A stretch of DNA of 64,000 nucleotides, taken from Nocardioides cremeus. GTDB lineage: Bacteria > Actinomycetota > Actinomycetes > Propionibacteriales > Nocardioidaceae. Within the stretch, counting starts at the first letter, position 1, and each line of letters starts with the position of its first letter. The stretch is taken from the NCBI RefSeq assembly GCF_030518195.1, contig NZ_JAULSC010000007.1, forward strand, positions 62,001 to 126,000, read 5' to 3'. A program made the translations under genes and the position numbers. The notes below the pieces were generated by a model. It did not search any database. It was not told the DNA's origin and saw nothing but the letters and a program-made list of their open reading frames with translations. Shown piece by piece: positions 27,701 to 35,487 of the stretch.

Positions 27701-27939
27701 AAGCGCACCTGCTGCACGTCCGAGCCGCCGGTGGCGACCAGGTGCACGGTGCTCTCGGAGCCGTCGTTCTCGACGGAGGCGACGAACTCGGGGCTCTGCA
27801 GGGTGACGCCGGTGGCGGAACCCTCCTGAGCTGCGAGGGAGTCGGCGTTGGCCGAGGTGGCGAGGAACGGGAGACCCGAGATCGCCAGGGCGGTGATGGC
27901 CGAGCCGGCCAGCCCCCGCTTAATGCCGCTGCTGTTCAT
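24709..27939 (-). CDS. Large secreted protein with tandem Ig-like (Big_1/invasin-type) domains
   Basis: 1076 residues. A signal peptide (MNSSGIKRGLAGSAITALAI, cleavage likely after ANA at 32) is followed by at least six beta-sandwich-like blocks, each with the Big_1 pattern of variable-polymer domains: VKVTDSKGNPIVGAQVVAED, VRVLDQNGNPVNNQTVSYSL, DVQVTDQFGNPVDNADVDID, DYTAVDQNGEPIEFSVDFF. Many Asp-rich loops (DVDADADA, DDFDDDGE) suggest calcium binding. There is no LPXTG, SLH or membrane anchor; the end is basic (SQKAKSNTQKPR). ATG 27939 has GGAAGG 11 bases upstream. Codon use looks less GC-extreme than its neighbours. It diverges from an XRE/HEAT regulator. A surface or matrix adhesin is the likely role. 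Confidence 0.85.
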   Translation of the reverse strand: MNSSGIKRGLAGSAITALAISGLPFLATSANADSLAAQEGSATGVTLQSPEFVASVENDGSESTVHLVATGGSDVQQVRFEFQNAAGTWVPIATVSRNAGAFSTEWAPPPATYNSNVPVRAVALGSVGTEIGTPDANNVDVDADADAIDIAYTPGAEVGVFKQEYGTEGQEALLGAVSGTTSDLAADPTLTFESNTGAPTTSEDVAGKVETGDTSRTYSAPVDFTGYVFDTTAPVVNEALILAQAEGEDAEPVNIYKQSISGVTVTAENSNVQGTTPTDIAVKVTDSKGNPIVGAQVVAEDAVTGANSGTAVEYTNSQGEAVFEGATGSANGTTYDFYVNTTDNDPYENGVDFRRSVTVGNYTPAPTTISTSSKDGKAFDVDENATGDLRVRVLDQNGNPVNNQTVSYSLSVDLFPPATGPAPTNPPATTGNVTTGPEGYANIPFTDKGDGEYTLSAYVNLDGTPGQGAGDLSAQDFVFKAGDADLEFDDVMDNAAGTTATYDATLALSDGTPLAGRKVRFTYAANGDDVVVAAQGAQPNGTERISNTVADAVTGNDGSASVALSDPANNPTRSELDGELDAASVNNTFGNAGADADAVEVNFVTDEVDGTAVVKIAENTATGKPGEVTSGTVKVTVDDPDTTAVETAPAANVLVTLKVDGDAFFTTMGGEPADPEEGDLEGDIVDRGQTITVVTDGNGNATYYLGVKRSDDFDDDGEATVNVTATVAGQSDTEDYDFSSENPLNGGDVIIELASDRFQDSSVLPKLPLSDSAAYDVQVTDQFGNPVDNADVDIDIDGVGDASSTSIRTDFNDNVEFVVNSNVAGDSMPVGTWDAPVNEYNAAGVVIPDSEDIEGEGPEVEFYAVDFANSTFTLAQQGPETVPVGTTVIMDYTAVDQNGEPIEFSVDFFRTGPDDFQDGDPNNPTPVATGEDGMATYVFSGAAEGTATVTAIGYVGATVIPASQATDTVTFGKEKDEKAIVEAIISADSNGPKKDVVRFQVDDEAEGATVKLFKIRGKKSKGNKRLVQVREDIVPEGGTLTFKVADRNGNQKTRFIAKVSETDISQKAKSNTQKPR

Positions 27940-28078
27940 GAAGATGTGATCCTTCCGGATATGTGTTGAGGACAGACCTCGACCGAGCCCGAGGTCATGC
28001 CACAGCGATCCCGAAGGCCGCTGTGAGCCCGGCAGACGCACAGTGCGCCCAGCCAGACGATCGCGACTCTAGGAAGGT

Positions 28079-28121
28079 AAAGAACCGTGATGTGGGTTTC
28101 TTGCAGCGAGGAAGGTTCTTT
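28079..28121. promoter_or_regulatory. Inverted repeat in AT-richer divergent promoter gap
   Basis: AAAGAACC (28079-28086) and GGTTCTTT (28114-28121) are exact inverted copies 27 bases apart, in the 257-base gap between the divergent Ig-like and XRE/HEAT genes. The segment 28079-28160 is clearly richer in A and T than the surroundings and contains the -10-like TATATG. It is probably a shared regulatory region; the binding protein is unknown. Confidence 0.5.
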
Positions 28122-28196
28122 GCAATAACTGAGACGGGCATCACTAGTTGTGGGTATATGGGGCCGCGGCATCGGGGCCGCGTCACTGCTGACGAC

Positions 28197-29855
28197 ATGA
28201 CCAGGAGAGCTGTTTTGCGAGGATCGGCCCGTCCGACCCGCCACAAGGCGCCCATCGACGCCGCGACCACTGCGCCGACCAAGCGCCGCGGCAGACCCGT
28301 CCAGATGCCCGACGACCCCAGCACGATGCGCTCCCCCTCGATCAACGCCAACGCCCGCACCTCGTGGCTGCTGGCCACCAGTCGCTCCTGCTCGACCGAC
28401 CCTGCCGTGGCTAGCCGCAGCTCCTTCGTCGAGCGACTGCGCGAACACGACGTCAACGCCGACCCGAGCCGGGTGAGTCGCTGGGAGTCCGGCGCGCACA
28501 CGGTGCCGGCCAAGGTGGTGCTCGGCTACGAGCGCGCCATCGGACTGCCGCAGGGCGTGCTGCTCTCCGCCCAGCGCGGCGTGCTGCGCATATCCGACCC
28601 GCGCACGCCCGCGCCGGAGACGGTGCAGTTCTCGCAGGACGACACCCCGGCCGACGAGCTGATCTCCTCTCTGCTGAGCCAGGCCGGCGACAGCGCGGCG
28701 CCAATGACCGGTGCCGACTGGCTGCGCCTGGCCGTCGAGCTGACCCGCTTCGAGATGGTGCTGCTGCCCGCGGAGACGTGGGCCACCGTCTGCTCGCGGC
28801 TGATCAACGAGCTGGCCCGCACCACCGGCGGCGACCGGCTGCGACGCTACGACGCCGCCATCACGCTGGTTTCGCACCCCGTCGCCCAGCGCCACGTCGT
28901 CCAGGCCCTCGGCGCCTGGTTGGTCGACCCCCACGTACAGGTCGTCAACCCGATGCTGTCGCTGCTGCAGCACGTGCGCAACGACGGCGCCAGCAAGCTC
29001 GTGCTGCGCCTGCTCGACTCCGACAACCGCGCACTGAGCCAGGGCGCGGTGCAGGTGGCCGCGGCCAAGGTCGCCCGCGGGCACTTCCAGGGAGCAGCGC
29101 TGGCGCTGCTGGAGCAGCGGGCGATCCGTGAGCTCGTCACCCCGCAGGGCCACAGCGGCATCGACATCCTCGACCTGACCACCCACCTGCCCGGGTCGTC
29201 CTACCAACGGGTGCTGATGACCCTGCGCGACGCCCAGTTGCGCAACCGGGTGACCCAGGCCCGTGAGACGCGTTGCCTGCTCGTGCCCGAGACCAGTCGC
29301 ACGATGAGCCGCGACATCGCCACCAAGGCCCAGTCCGCGACCCCGAAGATGTACGCCGCCGAGCCCGACCTGCTGCTGCAGCGCCTGGTGGGCGAGGCGC
29401 TCTTCCACGTGCACGGCGCCCGCCGCTCGATGGCGGTCAACCTGCTGCGGGTCAGCCCCTACGGCTCCGCCGTTGCCGATGCCTGCTTGACCCTGGCCTC
29501 GGCCGACAGCGAGTTCGTCGGCGCCCGCGCCTGGGAGACCATCTGGCAGCTCGGCGTGGGCAGCCGGCGCAACGAGATCGTGCGGCTCGCCGACAACGGC
29601 CGACACCCCTGGATGCAGCGACGGGCCCTCACCGCGCTGGGCAACAGCGGCGCCCCCCTCGACGACGCCGAGACGGCCAAGGTGGTCGACGCGACCCTGC
29701 TCACCTCGCACCGAGGGGTCTGCTCGGCGGGCCTCCTCGCGCTCGGGATGGGCGCCCCCAGCGGACTGGGGATGATGGACTCGCTCCCCGCCAACCAGCG
29801 CGCTGCCGCCAACTGGTGGCTCAAGGTGGGCCCCAGCATCGTCGACGGCGACTGA
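28197..29855 (+). CDS. XRE-like HTH protein with long HEAT-like helical region
   Basis: About 552 residues from ATG 28197; starts at 28303 and 28327 are possible and no clear ribosome site decides. A helix-turn-helix of the XRE type lies near residues 70-125 (SFVERLREHDVNADPSRVSR, then WESGAHTVPAKV). The remaining ~400 residues are alpha-helical with repeated Leu/Ala/Arg helices (LVLRLLDSDNRALSQGAVQV, MQRRALTALGNSGAPLDDAE), resembling HEAT-type repeats. No membrane segment. It diverges from the Ig-like secreted protein and may regulate it; that is inference from position. Nothing links it to known defence systems. Confidence 0.7.
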   Translation: MTRRAVLRGSARPTRHKAPIDAATTAPTKRRGRPVQMPDDPSTMRSPSINANARTSWLLATSRSCSTDPAVASRSSFVERLREHDVNADPSRVSRWESGAHTVPAKVVLGYERAIGLPQGVLLSAQRGVLRISDPRTPAPETVQFSQDDTPADELISSLLSQAGDSAAPMTGADWLRLAVELTRFEMVLLPAETWATVCSRLINELARTTGGDRLRRYDAAITLVSHPVAQRHVVQALGAWLVDPHVQVVNPMLSLLQHVRNDGASKLVLRLLDSDNRALSQGAVQVAAAKVARGHFQGAALALLEQRAIRELVTPQGHSGIDILDLTTHLPGSSYQRVLMTLRDAQLRNRVTQARETRCLLVPETSRTMSRDIATKAQSATPKMYAAEPDLLLQRLVGEALFHVHGARRSMAVNLLRVSPYGSAVADACLTLASADSEFVGARAWETIWQLGVGSRRNEIVRLADNGRHPWMQRRALTALGNSGAPLDDAETAKVVDATLLTSHRGVCSAGLLALGMGAPSGLGMMDSLPANQRAAANWWLKVGPSIVDGD

Positions 29856-29894
29856 GCCGGAACGCTCTCCACAGCAGCCACTTACCCCTAGCCG

Positions 29895-29910
29895 TCGAAC
29901 TCGTGTTCGA
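29895..29910. promoter_or_regulatory. SOS (LexA) box upstream of HNH gene
   Basis: TCGAACTCGTGTTCGA is an exact match to the actinobacterial/Gram-positive-type LexA box TCGAAC-N4-GTTCGA. It ends two bases before a -10-like TAAAGT (29912-29917) and so would block the promoter of the HNH gene. Confidence 0.85.
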
Positions 29911-29923
29911 GTAAAGTGTGGGC

Positions 29924-31231
29924 ATGGCTCTCGCTCCTGCACCCGGTCTCGACCCGGCCGACCTCTCCGAGGTCGAGCTGATCGAGGCGCTGCGGGCGGC
30001 CGAGGAGGAGAAGTGCCGCCTCGAGGCGTTGCAGGTCGAGCTGACCGCCCGTCTAGACGAGGTCGTACGCCGCCGCCACGCCGCAGCCGGTGTCCGCGCG
30101 GAGAAGCTGGGCGCCGGGGTGGCCTCTCAGGTCGCGCTCGCCCGGCGCGAGTCGCCGAACCGGGGTGCCCGCCACCTCGGCCTGGCGAAGATCCTAGTGG
30201 CCGAGATGCCGCACACGCTGGCAGCGATGCGCGCGGGCTGGTGCACCGAGTGGCGTGCCACGTTGGTGGCCCGCGAGACCGCCTGCCTGTCGCTCGAGGA
30301 CCGCCGCCGGGTCGATGCCGAGCTGATGGCCGACCCCGCCACCACCGAGGGCTGGGGTGACCGACGGCTGGTCGCCGCGGCGCGGGCTCGTGCCTACGAG
30401 CTCGACCCGCACGCCGCCCTGAAGCGTTCGCGAAAGGCCGAGGGTGAGCGGCACGTCTCGCTGCGCCCCGCGCCCGACACGATGACCTGGCTGACCGCGC
30501 TGCTCCCGGTCGCCCAAGGGGTCTCGGTCTATGCCGCCCTGTCCCGGACCGCTGACCAGGCCCGCGCCGCGGGCGACGAGCGCAGCCGCGGCCAGGTGAT
30601 GGCCGACGCCCTCGTCACCTCCCTCACCAGCTCACAGCACGCCGAGCCGGCGCCAGTTCCTGGCCCGGTGCCGGTGGCGGTCAACCTGACCGTCTCCGAC
30701 GCGACGCTGCTCGACGGCGGCCACGCACCGGGCTGGATCGCCGGCTACGGCCCGGTTCCCGCCGGCGTGGCCCGCGACCTGGTCGCCACCGCGCTGGCTG
30801 AGGCGCACGCGACGCTGCGGCGGCTCTACACCACCAGCGCCGGCGCCCTGGTCGCGATGGACGCCCGCTCCCGCACCTTCCCGGCCGCGCTGGGGTTGTT
30901 CATCGACCTGCGCGACCAGTCGTGCCGCACCCCGTGGTGCGACGCACCGATCCGGCACCGCGACCACGTAGTCCCCGACCGCGCGGGCGGCCCCACCAGC
31001 GGCGGCAACGGGCAGGGGCTGTGCGAGGCCTGCAACGAGGCCAAGGAGGCGCCCGGCTTCGCCGCCACCGCCCACGATGGCGTCGTCACCACGATCACCC
31101 CCACCGGCCACCAGGTCCGCTCCCGCGCCCCGGCCCTGCCACCCGGCGACCCACCGACACCGGTTCGACCGCAGGTCGACCTCCTCCGTGCGCGCCTGCA
31201 GCTAGTGCTCGACGACTACTCCGCTGCTTGA
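29924..31231 (+). CDS. DUF222/13E12-family HNH endonuclease-like protein
   Basis: 435 residues: an N-terminal DUF222 helical region (LSEVELIEALRAAEEEKCRL and the typical ALARRESPNRGARHLGLAK) and a C-terminal HNH nuclease motif (CRTPWCDAPIRHRDHVVPD, then GLCEACNEAKEAPGF), complete. Members are abundant and of unclear role in actinobacteria; the 13E12 family of mycobacteria includes SOS-controlled members. ATG 29924 follows TAAAGT by six bases, so the message is probably leaderless, with the LexA box between -35 and -10. It follows the XRE/HEAT gene. Intact and apparently functional. Confidence 0.9.
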   Translation: MALAPAPGLDPADLSEVELIEALRAAEEEKCRLEALQVELTARLDEVVRRRHAAAGVRAEKLGAGVASQVALARRESPNRGARHLGLAKILVAEMPHTLAAMRAGWCTEWRATLVARETACLSLEDRRRVDAELMADPATTEGWGDRRLVAAARARAYELDPHAALKRSRKAEGERHVSLRPAPDTMTWLTALLPVAQGVSVYAALSRTADQARAAGDERSRGQVMADALVTSLTSSQHAEPAPVPGPVPVAVNLTVSDATLLDGGHAPGWIAGYGPVPAGVARDLVATALAEAHATLRRLYTTSAGALVAMDARSRTFPAALGLFIDLRDQSCRTPWCDAPIRHRDHVVPDRAGGPTSGGNGQGLCEACNEAKEAPGFAATAHDGVVTTITPTGHQVRSRAPALPPGDPPTPVRPQVDLLRARLQLVLDDYSAA

Positions 31232-31289
31232 GAACGAGAAAGTTCGGCCGTCAGGGCAACCGACCGCCCGTCTGCACCGTCTAGGAGGC

Positions 31290-32903
31290 ATGGGGTTCTC
31301 GACACTGCCGACGCGGGTGCGCGTGAGCAGCAGCGTCCTGGTCGTGACGACCGCGATCGTGCTGGCGCTGATCATCGCCACCTGGCCCGCCCGCACCGAC
31401 GACGGCGAGAGGCCCAAGCGGCCCGGCCGCGGTGAGCGGGCGGCGTACGAGCAGGAGCGGGAGCCGCGCCGGCAACCGACCCCGGCGGAGCCGACCCAGG
31501 AGCCGACCCAGGCGCCCGAGCCGACGCAGCGCCAGCCTCGCCCCAACATCGTGCTCATCACCACGGACGACCAAAGCGACGCGGAGCTGCGGTTCATGCC
31601 GCGCACCCGACGCCTCATCGGCGAGGCGGGCATCGACATCACCGACGCCATCAACCCGCACCCGCTGTGCTGCCCGGCGCGCGCGGAGATCCTCACCGGC
31701 GAGTACGCGCACAACAACGGGGTGCGCCACAACGACGGGCCCTACGGCGGTTGGTCGGCGTTCGTGGCCGGCAACGAGAAGGAGAACCTCGGGCCCTGGC
31801 TGCGCCGCGCCGGCTACCGCACCGGGTTCGTCGGCAAGAACCTCAACGAGTACACCTTCGACGACCCGCGCCCGCGCGGCTGGGACTTCTTCTCCCCCAC
31901 CGGCGAGCGCACCTACTCCTACTACGGCACCACCTTCTACAACGACGGCGAGCCCCGCGGCTACGGACGCAAGTACGTCGCCGACATCGTGCGCGACGAG
32001 TCGGAGCGGCTGATCAAGCGCTGGGCCGCCGAGCCCGAGCCGTTCTTCCTGTGGGCCTCCCACGTCGGTCCGCACGCGGCGTACGTCGACGGCTGGCGCT
32101 CACCGGTGCCGGCCCGCAGGCACGCCGACATGTTCGGCGACCTCAAGGTCGCCACCCGCACCAAGGCCTCGTTCAACGAGGACGACGTCAGTGACAAGCC
32201 GGCCGCGCTGCGGGGCCGCGCGAAGGTGTCGATGCGCAAGCTGACCCGCCAGGTACGCGACCGGGCCCGCTCGCTGCAGGCCATCGACCAGGCCAACGCC
32301 GCCACCATCCGCGCGCTGCGCCGCAGCGGCGAGCTCGACGACACGCTGGTGGTCTTCGTCAGCGACAACGGCTTCCTGCTCGGCGAGCACCGCGTCTTCG
32401 GCAAGGACCTGCCCTACGACGAGGCACTGCAGGTGCCGATGCTGGCCCGCGGGCCGGGCATCACCCCCGGCACCACCAGCCGCGCCACCGCCAGCCTCGT
32501 CGACCTCGCCCCCACCTTCCTCGACCACGCCGGCGTTCTGGAGAAGGTGCGCGCCGCCGGGCACACCGACGGCGTCAGCCTGCGCCCCGTGTGGAGCAAG
32601 GGCGCGCGGGTCAACGGCACCTCGCTGATCCAGGCCGGCACCAGCGACCCCGAGGCGCTGGCCGCCTACGGGTGGGCGTGGCGCGGGGTGCGCACCGGCC
32701 GCTACACCTACACCCGCTGGTGGGACGGCTTCGAGGAGGTCTACGACCGTCGCCGCGACCGCGGCGAGCTGCGCAACGTCGCCGGGCGGGCGGCGTACGC
32801 CGGGGTGCGGCGCGAGCTGCGCCGACGCCTCGAGCGGCTGGGCGACTGCGCCGGAGTGGCGCAGTGCGAGCAGCAGGACTTCGGGCCGGAGCCCTCGCCC
32901 TGA
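31290..32903 (+). CDS. Membrane-anchored or secreted arylsulfatase-type sulfatase
   Basis: 537 residues. One N-terminal hydrophobic segment (VLVVTTAIVLALIIATW, about 17-33), a Pro/Thr/Gln-rich linker (about 62-84), then a formylglycine-dependent sulfatase domain: NIVLITTDDQ with metal-binding Asp residues, and CCPAR at 127-131 followed by AEILTG, matching the CxPxR...LTG modification site with C127 as the formylglycine precursor. GDGVSL-like and SDNGFLLGEH segments complete the site. Substrate unknown. The AGGAGG is only one base from ATG 31290, so a slightly later GTG start is possible. The activating enzyme is not in this window. Confidence 0.9.
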   Translation: MGFSTLPTRVRVSSSVLVVTTAIVLALIIATWPARTDDGERPKRPGRGERAAYEQEREPRRQPTPAEPTQEPTQAPEPTQRQPRPNIVLITTDDQSDAELRFMPRTRRLIGEAGIDITDAINPHPLCCPARAEILTGEYAHNNGVRHNDGPYGGWSAFVAGNEKENLGPWLRRAGYRTGFVGKNLNEYTFDDPRPRGWDFFSPTGERTYSYYGTTFYNDGEPRGYGRKYVADIVRDESERLIKRWAAEPEPFFLWASHVGPHAAYVDGWRSPVPARRHADMFGDLKVATRTKASFNEDDVSDKPAALRGRAKVSMRKLTRQVRDRARSLQAIDQANAATIRALRRSGELDDTLVVFVSDNGFLLGEHRVFGKDLPYDEALQVPMLARGPGITPGTTSRATASLVDLAPTFLDHAGVLEKVRAAGHTDGVSLRPVWSKGARVNGTSLIQAGTSDPEALAAYGWAWRGVRTGRYTYTRWWDGFEEVYDRRRDRGELRNVAGRAAYAGVRRELRRRLERLGDCAGVAQCEQQDFGPEPSP

Positions 32904-33005
32904 CGGCTGAAGGACTCCCCCGCCGGTGACGTACGTCCCTGGGCCCACGACCCGGGCGCGCGCGAGCATGGGACCGACGACAGGTCCCGACGGAGGAGGA
33001 AGCCG

Positions 33006-33296
33006 ATGATGGACTTCGGGTGCGGCGGGTTCGGTGCCGGCGGCTGGATCGCCATGACCGTCTTCTGGGTCAGCCTCCTCGCCCTCGTCATCTGGGCCGT
33101 CACCCGCGCCGGTGCCGGCTGGGGGGCCGCGGGCTCGCGCACCTCGGAGGAGCGCGGACGCGGCGACACGGCCCCGGAGAGCCCCGAGGACATCGTGGAC
33201 CGGCGCTTCGCCGCCGGGGAGATCGACGAGGACACCTACCAGTCGATGCGGGCCGCGCTGCGCTCGTCGCGGGCTCCCCACGACGGACCCCGCTGA
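33006..33296 (+). CDS. Small membrane protein with SHOCT domain
   Basis: 96 residues: a short Gly-rich start (MMDFGCGGFGAGG), one membrane segment (WIAMTVFWVSLLALVIWAV), a charged linker and a C-terminal SHOCT motif (VDRRFAAGEIDEDTYQSMRA), a short domain usually found at the end of oligomeric membrane proteins. GGAGGAGG lies six bases before ATG 33006. Its TGA overlaps the ATG of the next gene by one base, so the two are translated together. Confidence 0.85.
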   Translation: MMDFGCGGFGAGGWIAMTVFWVSLLALVIWAVTRAGAGWGAAGSRTSEERGRGDTAPESPEDIVDRRFAAGEIDEDTYQSMRAALRSSRAPHDGPR

Positions 33297-33940
33297 TGCC
33301 CACCGCGAGCAGGCCGTGGGTGCCCGTCGCCGCGCTGCTCGCGATGCTCGTCTCCGGCATCTTCCTGCTCGCCGACGACGGCTGCGGCCGCGGGACCGGC
33401 CGGTGGACCGGAGCGGGGATGCCGATGATGGGCGCAGACCCGGGGGCGGGATGGCTGGCCGGGGACGGTGAGCCGGTGGACGGCCTGGGCGAGGCCCGTC
33501 GACGAGCGGAGGAGTTCGCCGAGCGGCTGGCTCCGGGGTTGGTGGTGGGCGAGGTCATGCGCTTCACCGAGAACTACTACGCCGAGCTCGAGGAGCCCGA
33601 CGGGACCAAGGCCACCGAGGTGCTGGTCGACCCGGCCTCAGGAGCGACGCAGCTCGAGTTCGGGCCCGCCAGGATGTGGAACACGAGGTACGGGATGATG
33701 ACCCGGTCCGGCTCGTCCGACCGGCTGGGGCCCGAGCAGGCTCAGGACATCGCTCAGCAGTGGGCGGACGACCGCGACGGGCTCACGGTCGAGGACGCGG
33801 AGGCCTTCCCCGGCTACTACACCCTGCACACTTTGCGGGACGGCCGCATCGAGGGGATGCTGTCGGTGCACGACGTCAGCGGGGCCGTCTGGTACCACGG
33901 CTGGCACGGTGACTTCGAGGAGATGTCCGAAGGGCCGTAG
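33296..33940 (+). CDS. Hypothetical secreted protein (PepSY-like region)
   Basis: 214 residues with an N-terminal signal or anchor segment (VPVAALLAMLVSGIFLLADD), then an extracytoplasmic part with two similar modules: EARRRAEEFAERLAPGLVVG with the following VMRFTENYYAELEEPDG, and GPEQAQDIAQQWADDRDGL then a second strand pair. This helix-plus-strands layout resembles PepSY-type domains; the assignment is tentative. Met-rich stretches (GMPMMGADPG, RYGMMTRSG) might bind metal. Coupled by a TGATG overlap to the SHOCT gene. Confidence 0.7.
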   Translation: MPTASRPWVPVAALLAMLVSGIFLLADDGCGRGTGRWTGAGMPMMGADPGAGWLAGDGEPVDGLGEARRRAEEFAERLAPGLVVGEVMRFTENYYAELEEPDGTKATEVLVDPASGATQLEFGPARMWNTRYGMMTRSGSSDRLGPEQAQDIAQQWADDRDGLTVEDAEAFPGYYTLHTLRDGRIEGMLSVHDVSGAVWYHGWHGDFEEMSEGP

Positions 33941-33949
33941 ACCGCCTCG

Positions 33950-34765
33950 TCAGTCCGCCCGGGGCGCCAGCGCGAGCTGGCGCGACTGGGCGACCAGGCG
34001 CCCGGTGGAGTCCCACACCTCGCAGTCCTCCTCGAACATCCCGCCGGCCAGGTTGCGGGTGTGGTGCTGCACCTTGAGCCAGCCCGGCGCCGGCTTGGCG
34101 CGCACGTGGGCGGAGAGCTCGATCGTCGGCGCCCAGCCCATCAGCCCCAGGTCGAAGGTCACCGGCGGCAGCGCGTCGAGCACCAGCAGCAGCGAGAGCG
34201 GGTCGGGCTCGCGCTCGCCCTCGAGGCGGAACCACGCCTGGAAGCGCCCCACCCCGCTCGGCTCCCCCGTCGTCCAGCCCGCCTGCTCGCGCGGGAAGCG
34301 CATGTCGAAGCGCGACATCAGCGGCGCCATCTCCAGCACGTACGACGGCACGTCGGCGCGCCCCACGCACTCCTCGAGCGGCGGCAGGTCGGGCTCGGTC
34401 GCGGTGGTGCGCACGTCGCCGTCGAAGCGGTCGAGGTCGGAGTAGGTGGCCAGCACGCTGAGCCGGGTCGCGTCGTCCTGCTTGAGCTCGGCCGCGACCG
34501 TCGACATCCGGCCACCGGCCCGCTTGACCTCGACGTCGATGGTGGCCGGACCGGCCTCGGCGGCGGAGAGGAAGTAGGCGCTGACCGCCACCGGGTCGGG
34601 CTTGTCGGCCAGGTGGGTGCTGATCGCGGTGCCGAGCACGGCCAGCTGGTAGCCGCCGTTGAGGCCGCCCCCGACCTTCCAGCCCGGGGCGAGCTGGGCG
34701 GCGTACCGGCCCTCGCCCGCGGGGGTCACGGTGGTGTCGACGTCGAACTCGGCCTGCATCGTCAT
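33950..34765 (-). CDS. Thioesterase-like (TesB/PF13622 type) protein
   Basis: 271 residues forming two hot-dog folds. The first carries WKVGGGLNGGYQLAVLG and the second FDLGLMGWAPTIELSAHVR with ARPAPGWL-like KPAPGWLKVQHHTRNLAGG, typical of acyl-CoA thioesterase-like superfamily proteins of actinobacteria. Substrate and even activity are unproven. ATG 34765 follows a -10-like TACTTT (34777-34772, minus) by six bases. It is convergent with the PepSY-like gene. Confidence 0.85.
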   Translation of the reverse strand: MTMQAEFDVDTTVTPAGEGRYAAQLAPGWKVGGGLNGGYQLAVLGTAISTHLADKPDPVAVSAYFLSAAEAGPATIDVEVKRAGGRMSTVAAELKQDDATRLSVLATYSDLDRFDGDVRTTATEPDLPPLEECVGRADVPSYVLEMAPLMSRFDMRFPREQAGWTTGEPSGVGRFQAWFRLEGEREPDPLSLLLVLDALPPVTFDLGLMGWAPTIELSAHVRAKPAPGWLKVQHHTRNLAGGMFEEDCEVWDSTGRLVAQSRQLALAPRAD

Positions 34766-34866
34766 GGGCAGAAAGTACCGACCCCGCCTCCCCGCGGGTG
34801 AAGCCGGTCGGCCCGCGGACGGGCAGGGTGACGGGCACCACCCGCACCCGACCCACGGAGGACGAC

Positions 34867-35088
34867 ATGGGCACCCTGCACGGCCGCGACGACCAGCCGC
34901 TCCACACCGAGGGCGTGCCCGACGAGGAGGGCATCTCGCAGGCCGACGCCGCCGAGCGGCTCGACAAGGACCCCGACGAGCAGCTCAACGCCACCGACCC
35001 CGCCTCCGACGTCGACCTGCACGCCCCGCAGGAGCGGGTCTCGGGCACCGGTGACGACACCGGGCACGACGGGGACGGCGAGGACTGA
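34867..35088 (+). CDS. Small acidic hypothetical protein
   Basis: 73 residues, strongly acidic and hydrophilic (HTEGVPDEEGISQADAAERL near the start, ending in a Gly/Asp/Glu run), probably disordered. GGAGG five bases before ATG 34867 supports expression. No family recognised. It is convergent with ynfA. Confidence 0.7.
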   Translation: MGTLHGRDDQPLHTEGVPDEEGISQADAAERLDKDPDEQLNATDPASDVDLHAPQERVSGTGDDTGHDGDGED

Positions 35089-35094
35089 GCCGGG

Positions 35095-35430
35095 TCAGCC
35101 CGCCCGCGGGGAGTACATGATCACCGCGACGCCGACCAGGCAGACCAGCGCGCCGGTGACGTCGTACCGGTCGGGCCTGAAGCCGTCGACGACCATCCCC
35201 CAGGCGAGCGAGCCGGCCACGAAGACCCCGCCGTACGCCGCCAGGATGCGCCCGAAGTTGGCGTCGGGCTGCAGCGTGGCCACGAAGCCGTACAGGCCCA
35301 GCGCGACCACGCCGGCGCCGATCCACAGCCAGCCGCGGTCCTCGCGCACCCCCTGCCAGACCAGCCAGGCGCCCCCGATCTCGGCGAGGGCGGCCAGCAC
35401 GAACAACAGCAGCGAGGCGACGACGGGCAC
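35095..35430 (-). CDS. YnfA-family (UPF0060) small membrane protein
   Basis: 111 residues with four membrane segments. The signatures [17 protein letters not shown] and ALYGF-like [19 protein letters not shown], then [15 protein letters not shown] with [12 protein letters not shown], are diagnostic of UPF0060/YnfA, related to small multidrug resistance proteins. Transport role is inferred for the family. GTG 35430 gives the usual family length. Confidence 0.92.
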   Translation of the reverse strand: MPVVASLLLFVLAALAEIGGAWLVWQGVREDRGWLWIGAGVVALGLYGFVATLQPDANFGRILAAYGGVFVAGSLAWGMVVDGFRPDRYDVTGALVCLVGVAVIMYSPRAG

Positions 35431-35487
35431 GCCTGCAGTCTCGCAGCCCGCCCGGCAGGGCAGACTCGGCGCCGTGGAGCAGCAGCG

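Noticed and set aside
24709..27939. S-layer protein
   Set aside because: No SLH domain, sorting signal or membrane anchor is seen, so only secretion and Ig-like domains are claimed.
24589..27969. A plus-strand open frame of over 1100 codons opposite the Ig-like gene
   Set aside because: It is the antisense shadow of the clearly secreted Ig-like protein; composition is Val/Asp/Arg/Gly-rich without motifs.
28197..31231. XRE/HEAT plus HNH genes as a defence system
   Set aside because: The HNH gene has its own SOS promoter and belongs to the widespread DUF222 family; nothing ties the two into one module.
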